Below are positions 52,676 through 62,364 of a DNA stretch of 64,000 bases, piece after piece. The stretch is taken from positions 1 through 64,000 of the forward strand of contig NZ_LGYZ01000129.1 in the NCBI RefSeq assembly GCF_001310275.1, written 5' to 3'. The first letter of the stretch is position 1; each line of letters begins with the position of its first letter. The notes under the pieces were generated by a model. The model did no database searches. It was not told the origin of the DNA and saw only the letters and a program-made list of their open reading frames with translations. The position numbers and the translations under genes were made by a program. Origin of the DNA: Nocardia arizonensis. Its GTDB lineage: Bacteria; Actinomycetota; Actinomycetes; Mycobacteriales; Mycobacteriaceae.

Positions 52676-54517
52676 ATGCAACTCATCAGATTCCTCATCT
52701 CGATTTCCTGGGTGCGGATCGCGGGCGTCATCGCCACCGGACTGGTGGCGGGCGCCGCCAACACCTACCTGGTCACGCTGATCAACAGCGTGGTCTCTCC
52801 CGAGCCGCGCCCCGACAACCTCCTGCCACGCTTCGCACTCACCGGAATCGTCCTTCTGGTGAGTGGCCTGATCTCCCAGATCCTGTTGATCCGGCTGGCG
52901 CAGGACGCGATCCTGCGCCTGCGCGCCGACCTGAGCGCGGGTGTGGTCTCCGCACCGCTGGAACACCTGGAGCGGCTGGGCACCCACCGGCTGCTCGCGA
53001 CGCTCACCGAGGACGTCCGCTCGCTGTCGCAGGCGGTGACCGCCATCCCGGCCATCTGCATCGACGTGGCGACCATCGTCGGCTGCTTCGTCTTCCTCGC
53101 CGTACTGTCCGGGCCGATCTTCGCGGTCACGGTGGCGGGCACCCTGGTCGGCATCTGCTGCGTGGAACTGTTCCTGCGGCGGGTGCGGGCCATCTACCAC
53201 CGGGCCCGTGAGAACGAGGACCTGCTGCTCAACTCGTTCCAGGCCGTGACGCTCGGCATCAAGGAACTCAAACTGCACCGCGGCAGGCGCAAGGACTTCA
53301 TGGACCGGCACCTGATCGGTTCGGCGCGCACCCTGCGCGATCAGAACGTCGAGGCGGGCGCACGGTTCTCGGTGGCCCAGGGGCTCGGCCAGGTCCTCCA
53401 GCTCGCGACCATGGCGCTGATCCTGTTCGTGCTCGCCACGGCGCTCGACCTGCCGCGCGATGTCGTGGTCGGCTACGTCCTGGTGACCACCTTCCTGGCG
53501 ATGCCGATGCAGAACTTCATGCACCGGCTGCCCGATCTGGTCCGCGGCGACGTCGCGCTGGCGAAGATCCGCGCCATGAACCTGTCCATGGAGACACTGC
53601 ACAACGAGGAGCAGCTGCCCTACACCGATCGCCCCGCCGCCCCGCAGGCGCGGTTGGAGCTGGTCAACGTGGGCTACAGCTACGCGGCCGAGCCGCCCGC
53701 GCCGTTCGCCGACGGCCCCGGCGCACCGCCGCCCGGCGGGCCGGGTGGTCCCGCCGGGCCCGGTGGTCCGGGTGGTCCGGCTGGTCAGCGGCGCGGCGCT
53801 CATCCGCCGCACGGCCGTCCGCCCGCGGGTCCGCCGCCGGATGTCAACGGCCGTCAGCGCCTTGACCACGGCGCACACGACAATCGCCCGGTGCCGATGG
53901 GCGGACCGCCGGTGCTCGAGGCCGAGGAGGCGACCGGTTTCGCGCTCGGCCCGATCGACCTGGTCTTCGAACCCGGACAGATCACCTTCATCGTCGGCGG
54001 CAACGGCAGCGGCAAATCGACACTGGCCAAACTGATCACGGGCCTGTACGTGCCGAGGACCGGCTCGGTGGCGCTGAACGGCGAGAAGATCGACCACGAG
54101 AACATCGAGTGGTTCCGGCAGAACTCGTCGGCGATCTTCACCGATTTCCACCTTTTCGAGGACTATCTCGGATTCGACCGTCCCGGTATCGATGACGAGG
54201 TGCGGCACTACCTCGAGGAGTTGCAGATCGCGCACAAGGTGACCGTGCGGGACGGGAAGCTGTCCACGATCGCGCTGTCCCAGGGCCAGCGCAAGCGCCT
54301 GGCACTGCTGACCGTCCTGCTCGAGGACCGCCAGATCTACCTGTTCGACGAATGGGCCGCCGATCAGGAACCCCGGTTCCGCGAGGTCTTCTACAACGAG
54401 ATCCTGCAAGACCTCAAGCGACGCGGTAAGACCGTCATCGTGATCACCCACGACGACCGCTATTTCGACCGCGCCGACCAGCTCGTCAAACTCGAGTTCG
54501 GCCGCATCGCCGCCTGA
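52676..54517 (+). CDS. SyrD-like ABC exporter with Gly/Pro-rich linker
   Basis: 613 aa half-transporter of the cyclic-peptide/SyrD-PvdE type. Residues 1-320 hold about six transmembrane helices. A Gly/Pro-rich linker (about 340-413, runs like GGPGGPAGPGG) separates them from the ATPase, which has Walker A GGNGSGKST near 440, signature LSQGQRKR near 535 and Walker B YLFDEWAADQ. Such proteins export small lipophilic products as dimers. It ends at a terminator. Its likely cargo is the product of the PKS and desaturase. Confidence 0.85.
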   Translation: MQLIRFLISISWVRIAGVIATGLVAGAANTYLVTLINSVVSPEPRPDNLLPRFALTGIVLLVSGLISQILLIRLAQDAILRLRADLSAGVVSAPLEHLERLGTHRLLATLTEDVRSLSQAVTAIPAICIDVATIVGCFVFLAVLSGPIFAVTVAGTLVGICCVELFLRRVRAIYHRARENEDLLLNSFQAVTLGIKELKLHRGRRKDFMDRHLIGSARTLRDQNVEAGARFSVAQGLGQVLQLATMALILFVLATALDLPRDVVVGYVLVTTFLAMPMQNFMHRLPDLVRGDVALAKIRAMNLSMETLHNEEQLPYTDRPAAPQARLELVNVGYSYAAEPPAPFADGPGAPPPGGPGGPAGPGGPGGPAGQRRGAHPPHGRPPAGPPPDVNGRQRLDHGAHDNRPVPMGGPPVLEAEEATGFALGPIDLVFEPGQITFIVGGNGSGKSTLAKLITGLYVPRTGSVALNGEKIDHENIEWFRQNSSAIFTDFHLFEDYLGFDRPGIDDEVRHYLEELQIAHKVTVRDGKLSTIALSQGQRKRLALLTVLLEDRQIYLFDEWAADQEPRFREVFYNEILQDLKRRGKTVIVITHDDRYFDRADQLVKLEFGRIAA

Positions 54518-54531
54518 GCCGGGCATCCGCG

Positions 54532-54559
54532 AGGGCCACACGAATTACCGTGTGGCCCT
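54532..54559 (+). terminator. Terminator after ABC exporter
   Basis: An 11-bp perfect stem (AGGGCCACACG at 54532-54542, complement at 54549-54559) with a 6-nt AT-rich loop lies 15 bases after the stop and is followed by TT. It ends the desaturase-PKS-exporter unit. Confidence 0.75.
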
Positions 54560-54654
54560 TGCGGCGTTCCCGGGGGCCGCTTTTTCGTCGGGCCTCATGG
54601 AATTCTCAGAGTTCCCTCGAGATCCGCTTCCTACGATCCCCATAGGGTGCGGGC

Positions 54655-55827
54655 GTGAAGGGAAATCTCGCCCGATGGGCCTTGCTCGCCACCACCGCCG
54701 TCACCGCGGGCGCCCTCGGCGCCTGCCTCACCGCCTGCACCGCCGACACCGCGGCACCCACGGGATTCGCACTGGTCAACAGCGATACCGGCCCTACCGG
54801 CGCGCGCATCCTCGCCGCACTGGAACAGGACGGCGGCGGCTACGACTGGACCATGGTCGCCCCCGGCGAGGCCGACACCGACGACTACGCCGCCGTCATC
54901 ACCCTGCCCGCCGACCTCACCACTTCCATGACCACCCTGGCGGGCCCGAATCCGCAGCGCGCCAAGGTCAGTGTCGCCGCACACGACAATGCCGACGAGA
55001 CTCTGGTGAACGGCGCGACCGCGGAGGTCACCCATCGCATCGGAGCGGCCGGTGTCGACGCGGCACTCGCCGCCGTCACCCAGGCTCGCGCCCAGCTCAG
55101 CGGGGTGCAGTTCACCGCGCAACTGCTCGGCGCGGGGGTGAATGCCGCCGCCGCGGGGGCGGATCAGTTCAGCGGGGGCGCGCAGCAGTTGCTCGACTTC
55201 CTCAACTTCGCCAAAGATGGCTCGGCGCAACTGAGTTCCGCCATCGCGGTGTTGAATCAGACGGTGGACGGCGCCGCCGCCCAGGCGAATCAGCTGGCGG
55301 CAGCGCTGGATTCGACCGGCGTGACGATCGCCCAGGTGCAGCGGACCGCCGGAACGGTCAGCAGTGGCCTCGACCAGATTCTTCCGCTGTTGCGCGCGTT
55401 GCCGTTCGCCAATGATCCCGCCTTGACCGACATCATCACCAAATTGGATGGGCTGCGGACGGTTTCGAGTCAGGCCGGGAGCCAGCTCGAAGGACTGGAT
55501 CTCCTGGTGGGCGGGGCGGTCGATCCCGAGACCGATTTGGGGACCTTGCTGCGGACGGTGGTGGGACGGCTGCAAGGGGCCAGTGCTCAATTGAACGAGG
55601 GGGCGAGACTCGCCGAAGGGCTTCCGCGGTTGGCCGAGACCGGTGGTGCGCAGTTGGTCGACGCCATCGGGCAGTTGACCGGTGGGGTCGGGCAGTTGCA
55701 GACGATCGTGAACAACCTGAACACGCAGACCGGGAAGGCCATGGACGCCCTGCCCGTTCGCAGCGGGACTCAGCAGTCGGCCATCGCTTTGGCGTTGACC
55801 GACCCCGTGGAAGTCGTTCGGGAATAG
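54655..55827 (+). CDS. YhgE/Pip-like lipoprotein
   Basis: 390 aa. The signal peptide has two possible lipobox cysteines, Cys24 (LGAC) and Cys28 (LTAC). The rest matches the extracellular helical domain of YhgE/Pip-type proteins (GFALVNSDTGPTGARILAAL, then QLSGVQFTAQLLGAGVNAAA and repeated Ala/Gln-rich coils) but lacks the C-terminal membrane helices of full YhgE. Function is unknown; an envelope role is inferred. GTG start. Confidence 0.6.
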   Translation: MKGNLARWALLATTAVTAGALGACLTACTADTAAPTGFALVNSDTGPTGARILAALEQDGGGYDWTMVAPGEADTDDYAAVITLPADLTTSMTTLAGPNPQRAKVSVAAHDNADETLVNGATAEVTHRIGAAGVDAALAAVTQARAQLSGVQFTAQLLGAGVNAAAAGADQFSGGAQQLLDFLNFAKDGSAQLSSAIAVLNQTVDGAAAQANQLAAALDSTGVTIAQVQRTAGTVSSGLDQILPLLRALPFANDPALTDIITKLDGLRTVSSQAGSQLEGLDLLVGGAVDPETDLGTLLRTVVGRLQGASAQLNEGARLAEGLPRLAETGGAQLVDAIGQLTGGVGQLQTIVNNLNTQTGKAMDALPVRSGTQQSAIALALTDPVEVVRE

Positions 55828-55846
55828 GTCCGCCCGATTCGACCAT

Positions 55847-55878
55847 GACGCCCGCGGCCACGCGGGGCCACGGGCGTC
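55847..55878. terminator. Bidirectional terminator between convergent genes
   Basis: A 13-bp stem with one mismatch (55847-55859 with 55866-55878) lies between the YhgE/Pip-like gene and the FKBP gene, which converge here. No clear T tract. Confidence 0.5.
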
Positions 55879-55892
55879 GGTCGACTTCTCCG

Positions 55893-56252
55893 CTACTGGA
55901 CGTTGACCAGGTCGATCACGAAGACCAGGGTCTTGCCCGACAGTTGGTGGCCCGAACCCGCGGGGCCGTAGGCCAGCTCCGGCGGAATGGTCAGCTGGCG
56001 ACGGCCGCCGACCTTCATGCCGGGGATGCCGTCCTGCCAGCCCTGGATGAGGCCGCGCAGCGGGAAGCTGATCGACTCCCCACGGCTCCAAGAGGAATCG
56101 AATTCCTCGCCGGTCTCGAATTCGACGCCGACGTAGTGCACCTCGACGGTGCCGCCCGGGACGGCTTCCTTGCCCTCGCCCTCGATGATGTCCTTGATCA
56201 CGAGTTCGGTGGGCGCGGGCCCCGCCTGGAATTCGATCTCCGGCTTGGTCAT
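55893..56252 (-). CDS. FKBP-type peptidyl-prolyl isomerase
   Basis: 119 aa, a single FKBP domain: TVEVHYVGVEFETGEEFDSSW, then FPLRGLIQGWQDGIPGMKVGGRRQLTIPPELAYG, given here as two overlapping landmarks (residues 36-56 and about 66-100). Cytoplasmic, since there is no signal. It should catalyse cis-trans proline isomerisation during folding. It is directly downstream of gltA on the same strand, 45 bp apart. Confidence 0.9.
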   Translation of the reverse strand: MTKPEIEFQAGPAPTELVIKDIIEGEGKEAVPGGTVEVHYVGVEFETGEEFDSSWSRGESISFPLRGLIQGWQDGIPGMKVGGRRQLTIPPELAYGPAGSGHQLSGKTLVFVIDLVNVQ

Positions 56253-56297
56253 TCGGCTATCCCCTTCGATAGGTGATGGTGTACGTGGTGTTTCGGT

Positions 56298-57602
<1,305 letters not shown>

Positions 57603-58228
57603 AGAAGGATCCCTCTCAGGCTAGGACCGTCGGCATCGGAGTGCGGTCGGCACGGCGGTGCGATTACCTAGACGCTAGTCGCTGTCCACCCGGCCCGACC
57701 ACGAGGGTGCCCACCCGATTACCTCACAAACACACTTTCGTCACGTGAGTATCGCTACCGCGTGCGGCCCGGAACGGACTCATCGCGCGCGCTCGCCGAA
57801 CAGGGTCGGCGATTCGGCTCTCTCCGCGACCGATCGACGAACGAAGGCCGGAAAGGCCAACGCGGCCAGCACGACACAATGACCACCACCCGGAGCGACG
57901 ACGGGGCCGCCGAGGCGCACGGCGACGAAACCATGAGCAACATCACCGGGGCGCGGCGATCACTGAGGACCCTGGCCACGGTCTGCGACATTGCCACGCG
58001 CGGCGCGGCCGACGCCATGGCGATGACATCGACCACGAAGGAGGCCGGCAGGATGCGTCGGATAGCCGGATAGGCGAATCCGTCCAGCGCCGAACGGAAT
58101 CCAGCGCCGCCGAACGCGGGCGGTTGCCACACCGCCCACAGGTGGCGGGCCGGCTAGCGCAAGGGGCGTACCGGCGAGTGGTCGCGGCGGCGGCGTGGTG
58201 AGTGCGCCGACCCCGCATGGTCACGGAC
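57603..58228. other. 626-bp region with gene remnant
   Basis: Between gltA and pdxH. It holds the gltA promoter side and, at 57847-58132, a decayed MFS-transporter fragment on the minus strand. The rest shows no recognisable gene. Confidence 0.5.
57847..58132 (-). pseudogene. MFS exporter remnant
   Basis: A stretch reading GFRSALDGFAYPAIRRILPA and SFVVDVIAMASAAPRVAMSQ resembles the mid-section of EntS-type MFS exporters, whose common form is FxxDxxAMxFGMPRALFP. Conserved Gly, Phe and Pro of the motif are lost, and no complete transporter surrounds it. It begins right after an in-frame TAG. Assignment rests on this single motif. Confidence 0.4.
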
Positions 58229-58957
58229 TCACGGTTGCAGTCGGTCCACGACCTGCCTGCCCTCGGCGACGCGCACCCTGACGCGGTTGTGCAGCCTGCT
58301 GCGGCGGCCCTGCCAGAACTCGATCTCGTCGGGTCGCAGCAGGTAGCCGCCCCAATGCGGCGGGACCGGGATGTCGTCGACCTCGGCGAAGCGCTCGGTG
58401 GTCGCGGCAAGGGCCGCGTCGAGTTCGGCGCGCGAGGCGATGGGACGCGACTGCTGCGAGGCCCACGCGCCGAGCTGGGATTCACGCGGCCGCGACCGCC
58501 AGTAGACCGCGGTGGATTCCGCGGACGCCCGTTCGACCGCGCCGCGCAGGTGCACCTGCCGACCGAGCGCGGCCCACAGGAAAGTGGCCGCCGCGAAGGG
58601 CACCTCGGCCAGTTGCATGCCCTTTGCCGAATCGTAATTCGTGTAGAACGTCACACCCTCGGACGAGAGCCCTTTGCACAGCACGGTACGCGCGACGGGC
58701 CGGGGCGTACCGCCCGCGACCGTCACGGTTGCCAGCACCATGGCGTTCGGCTCCGCGATCCCGACGGCGGTTGCCTGCTCGATCCAATGCCGCAACAGTG
58801 GCTCCCAGCCTCCTGCCAGCCATGTTTCGTCCAGATCGGTATCGTCGCCACTGCCGAAATGGGCGACGCCGTAGTCGACGCGCATCGCGGCGAGATCGGC
58901 GGGAACGGCGTACTCGGCAGCATCCTGACCGAGAGAGGAATTGTCCAGGTCACGCAT
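58229..58957 (-). CDS. pdxH: Pyridoxamine 5'-phosphate oxidase PdxH
   Basis: 242 aa FMN flavoprotein converting PNP/PMP to PLP. The family marks are TVTVAGGTPRPVARTVLCKG, FYTNYDSAKG, ATFLWAALGRQVHLRG and the C-terminal WGGYLLRPDEIEFWQGRRSRLHNR, each cited for position only. Slightly longer than the M. tuberculosis enzyme. ATG start in a short gap before citA. PLP is the cofactor of SerC, 4 kb away. Confidence 0.92.
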   Translation of the reverse strand: MRDLDNSSLGQDAAEYAVPADLAAMRVDYGVAHFGSGDDTDLDETWLAGGWEPLLRHWIEQATAVGIAEPNAMVLATVTVAGGTPRPVARTVLCKGLSSEGVTFYTNYDSAKGMQLAEVPFAAATFLWAALGRQVHLRGAVERASAESTAVYWRSRPRESQLGAWASQQSRPIASRAELDAALAATTERFAEVDDIPVPPHWGGYLLRPDEIEFWQGRRSRLHNRVRVRVAEGRQVVDRLQP

Positions 58958-59069
58958 GGCCCAGACGTTACTCCGCGGTAGCAGGAGGCTAAGGTTTTGG
59001 TGATCGGCATGTGCTCACCGGCACCGGCGGCGAGAACCATGCGACCCGAAGTGCAAGGAGAGTCACACC

Positions 59070-60218
59070 ATGACTACCAGCCCCGCGATTCCCGACGGTA
59101 AGTCCGTCGTACCGAGCGATTTCGTCAGCGGCCTCGAGGGCGTGGTGGCATTCACCACCGATATCGCGGAACCGGACAAGGACGGCGGCGCGCTGCGCTA
59201 CCGCGGCGTCGACATCGAGGATCTGGTCCTCGGCCGAGTGACCTTCGGCGACGTGTGGGCACTGCTGGTGGACGGCGAATTCGGCCGCGGCCTTCCCCCG
59301 GCCGAACCCTTCCCCTTACCCGTGCACACCGGCGACGTCCGTGTCGACGTGCAGGCCGGTCTGGCCATGCTCGCCCCGATCTGGGGCTACCAGCCGCTGC
59401 TCGACATCGATGACGAAACCGCCCGCGACAACCTGGCCCGCGCCTCGGTGATGGCGCTGTCCTACGTCGCCCAGTCCGCCCGCGGCATCTACCAGCCCGC
59501 GGTGCCGCAGAAGAAGATCGATGAATGCGCCACGGTCACCGAGCGGTTCATGACCCGCTGGAAGGGTGACCCGGACCCCAAGCACACCGAGGCCATCGAC
59601 GCCTACTGGGTCTCCGCCGCCGAACACGGCATGAACGCCTCCACCTTCACCGCCCGCGTCATCGCCTCCACCGGCGCCGACGTCGCGGCCTCGCTGTCGG
59701 GCGCGATCGGCGCCATGTCGGGCCCGCTGCACGGCGGCGCGCCGGCGCGGGTGCTGCCGATGATCGAGGAGGTCGAGAAGAACGGTGACGCGCGCGCGTT
59801 GGTCAAGGGCATCCTCGACCGCAAGGAGAAGCTGATGGGCTTCGGCCACCGGGTGTACCGGGCCGAGGATCCGCGCGCCCGGGTGCTGCGCGCCACCGCC
59901 GAGCGCCTCGACGCCCCGCGTTACGAGGTCGCCGCCGCGCTCGAGCAGGCGGCGCTGGCCGAGTTGCGCGAACGCCGCCCGGATCGCGCCATCGAGACCA
60001 ATGTCGAGTTCTGGGCCGCGGTCATCCTCGACTTCGCCGAGGTGCCCGCGCACATGATGCCCGCCATGTTCACCTGTGGCCGTACCGCGGGCTGGTGCGC
60101 GCACATACTCGAGCAGAAGCAGCTCGGCAAACTGGTGCGTCCCGCCGCCATCTACACCGGCCCCGGACCGCGTCGCCCCGAAGACGTCACGGGCTGGGAG
60201 AACGTCACGCACTCCTGA
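59070..60218 (+). CDS. citA: Second citrate synthase, CitA-like
   Basis: 382 aa. Conserved motifs AAEHGMNAST, GPLHGGAPA, GFGHRVYRAEDPRA and FTCGRTAGW identify a citrate synthase of the Rv0889c (CitA) type. At the position of the catalytic Asp (NVDF in GltA) this protein has Glu (NVEFW), which may alter its substrate or rate. ATG preceded by AAGGAG. Single gene ending at a strong terminator. Confidence 0.87.
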   Translation: MTTSPAIPDGKSVVPSDFVSGLEGVVAFTTDIAEPDKDGGALRYRGVDIEDLVLGRVTFGDVWALLVDGEFGRGLPPAEPFPLPVHTGDVRVDVQAGLAMLAPIWGYQPLLDIDDETARDNLARASVMALSYVAQSARGIYQPAVPQKKIDECATVTERFMTRWKGDPDPKHTEAIDAYWVSAAEHGMNASTFTARVIASTGADVAASLSGAIGAMSGPLHGGAPARVLPMIEEVEKNGDARALVKGILDRKEKLMGFGHRVYRAEDPRARVLRATAERLDAPRYEVAAALEQAALAELRERRPDRAIETNVEFWAAVILDFAEVPAHMMPAMFTCGRTAGWCAHILEQKQLGKLVRPAAIYTGPGPRRPEDVTGWENVTHS

Positions 60219-60229
60219 TCGGATACACC

Positions 60230-60275
60230 GGCGCGCGCCGGGCGGGTTCGCAGCCCCGCCCGGCGCGCGCCCTTT
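60230..60275 (+). terminator. Rho-independent terminator of citA
   Basis: A 17-bp GC-rich perfect stem (60230-60246 with 60255-60271) followed by CTTTTC lies 11 bases after the stop. This is one of the clearest intrinsic terminators in the window. Confidence 0.88.
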
Positions 60276-60395
60276 TCGGGTTCGGTAACCGAATGGCATC
60301 CTCGCCGTCGTCTGCGGGTCGATCGCCATTGTCCCGTTCGATGACCTGCCGCGCGTAGCATCCATCCGCTCGACCGGGACGATGAGGTGTGTGTG

Positions 60396-61241
60396 ATGGC
60401 GGACAAAGGTGTTTCGCGGCGACGGATGCTCGGCGCCGTCGCACTGGCCGGACTGAGCGCGGCCTGCGCCGAACCGGCGCGCGCGCCCGAATCCCGGGCC
60501 GCGCCGCCCACCGCCGTCGCACCGATCTCGGCTCCACTGGCCGCGCCGCTGCCACTGCCCGCCGCCGTCGCCGCCCGCTACGAGAGCGCGCGACCCCGGC
60601 AGTGGGGCACGCAGATGCCCGGGATCGTCGATTCCTTCGACGCGGCGGGCAAGCAGATCGCGCTGACCTTCGACGCCTGCGGCGGTCCCGGCAACAACGA
60701 CGTGGACCAGGATCTGCTGGATTTCCTCACCGCTCAGCGGATTCCGTGCACGCTGTTCCTCAATAGGCGCTGGATCGACGCGGACACGGACCGGGTCGTC
60801 CGACTCGCGGGCAATCCCCTTTTCGAACTGGGCAATCACGGGGTCGCGCACCGACCGCTGACGGTCGACGGCCGCGCCGCCTACGGCGTCGCCGGAACGG
60901 TCTCCGCGAGTGAGGCGGCCGACGAGGTGTGGTCCAACCACATGCGGCTCATCGAGTTGACCGGCAGGCCGCCGCGGTTCTTCCGGGCGGGCACCGCGCA
61001 CTACGACGATGTCGGCGTCGCCATCGCCACCGATCTCGGCGAGACTCCGCTGGGATTCACCGTCAATGTCGACCGCGGCGCGACCGCGAACGCCGCCCAG
61101 GTGGCCGCCACGATGAAGGCCGCGGGTCCGGGCGCGGTGACCCTGGCGCACATACACCGGCCGCGTTCGGGCACCGGCGCGGGCATGGTCGCCGCGCTGC
61201 CCGCCCTGCGCGGCGCCGGCTTCACCTTCGTCCACCTCTGA
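60396..61241 (+). CDS. Exported polysaccharide deacetylase
   Basis: 281 aa. A twin-arginine-like start SRRRMLGA leads to lipobox LSAA-C24, so it is an exported, possibly lipid-anchored, protein. The NodB-like domain has Asp93 in TFDACGG and the metal-binding GNHGVAH (His148, His152), with the closing strand LAHIHRP near the end. It should deacetylate a wall polysaccharide or peptidoglycan. Convergent with the next gene. ATG chosen by signal position. Confidence 0.82.
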   Translation: MADKGVSRRRMLGAVALAGLSAACAEPARAPESRAAPPTAVAPISAPLAAPLPLPAAVAARYESARPRQWGTQMPGIVDSFDAAGKQIALTFDACGGPGNNDVDQDLLDFLTAQRIPCTLFLNRRWIDADTDRVVRLAGNPLFELGNHGVAHRPLTVDGRAAYGVAGTVSASEAADEVWSNHMRLIELTGRPPRFFRAGTAHYDDVGVAIATDLGETPLGFTVNVDRGATANAAQVAATMKAAGPGAVTLAHIHRPRSGTGAGMVAALPALRGAGFTFVHL

Positions 61242-61247
61242 CGGCGG

Positions 61248-61928
61248 TCAGTCCTCCCCGAGCGAGGCCGTCCAGTCCACGGCGACCGATTCGCCGCGGT
61301 CGACGGCGAAGAAGGCCACCTCGAGGTGCCTGCCGAGGTCGACGAGTCCGATGGCCGAAAGCGGCACCGGCTGCACCACCCGCACCCGCCACGGCTTGGG
61401 CTCGTCCCAGGCCCGTAGTTCCAGGTCGAGGCGAAGCACCGGATCGTCGCGGCCGGAGTAGTCGCCCGCGACCGGCGCGGCGGCCAGGACCGTGGCGTCG
61501 GCGCGGCGGCCGTTCGCCAGGATCTTGGCGACGCTGATCCGCGGCGCCTCCTCGGCGTCGGGCAGGTAGAGCACGAGGCGGTGGCGGTCGCCGGGATCGA
61601 CGCGGCAGCACACCACGTCGCCGGGCTGCACCCACTCCAGATCCGCGTCGCGCACCCGCTGTCTGACCCGGGTCTCGTACGGCAGTTCGCCCTCGATGCG
61701 CACCCGCACCCAGAACACCTGTCCCGGCTCACCGCGTCCGAAGGTCTCCGCGCCGGGTAGCGGAAAGCCGGGACCGACCGCGCCGCGGCGCACGCCGAGG
61801 ATCGTGGCGACCCCCGCGGTCCCCCGCAACAACAGTTCGCGGCGCGCGGCGCCGGAAAGCACCCCGGTCCGCAACCCGAAATTCCACGCGAGTGCGCGCC
61901 GCCCCGAGCCCGCCGACGCGGTACTCAT
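61248..61928 (-). CDS. Conserved hypothetical protein
   Basis: 226 aa, no family recognised. The N-terminal part is basic with FGLRTGVLSGAARRELLLRG (residues 17-36). The rest is strand-rich with a possible ligand-binding barrel (WVRVRIEGELPYETRVRQRV, DVVCCRVDPGDRHRLVLYLP) and an acidic end. It has no signal peptide. The ATG overlaps the stop of a tiny upstream frame, and the gene is followed by the deacetylase stop with six bases between. Confidence 0.6.
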   Translation of the reverse strand: MSTASAGSGRRALAWNFGLRTGVLSGAARRELLLRGTAGVATILGVRRGAVGPGFPLPGAETFGRGEPGQVFWVRVRIEGELPYETRVRQRVRDADLEWVQPGDVVCCRVDPGDRHRLVLYLPDAEEAPRISVAKILANGRRADATVLAAAPVAGDYSGRDDPVLRLDLELRAWDEPKPWRVRVVQPVPLSAIGLVDLGRHLEVAFFAVDRGESVAVDWTASLGED

Positions 61929-61963
61929 ACCCGCACCTCGACCGCCACCCTGTGCTCGTCCAT
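61925..61963 (-). CDS. Possible 12-codon leader peptide
   Basis: ATG at 61963 opens MDEHRVAVEVRV and stops at 61925 in an ATGA overlap with the hypothetical gene. Translation here could couple to that gene. It has no similarity and may be a chance frame. Confidence 0.3.
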   Translation of the reverse strand: MDEHRVAVEVRV

Positions 61964-62364
61964 GGGAGCTAACGGTAACCCGCGTGTGGCCTGTGACACA
62001 GTGCGAACGGCCACCGGGAACCGGCCCGGACCGGCCCGTGACCCCTCTCTCGCCGCCATGAGGTACCCGAATCGGGATCGCCATTACGACGGCCCGCCGC
62101 CGCTCGGACGCATTTTCAGATGTGAGAACAAACACAACAACGGACGTCCGTGCGACCCGGCGCGTCGGACCCGCGCGTCGCGCGACACGGTGGCGCACGA
62201 CCGGCAAACGGGATCGGCGAACCGAAGGCGCCGGGCCCGCGCCCTATCCACGCGAATATGGCCGCGACCGGCTTCCGTACCGACCGACCGGACTGCCGGC
62301 GATCGCATGGCAACCGCCGCACCCGCGCGGACGGATCGGGCGGGCACGTCTTAGGCTTGTGCCC
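61929..62364. other. 436-bp divergent region upstream of serC
   Basis: Promoters for the hypothetical gene and serC should lie here. Apart from the 12-codon frame, no gene or strong hairpin was recognised. Confidence 0.5.
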
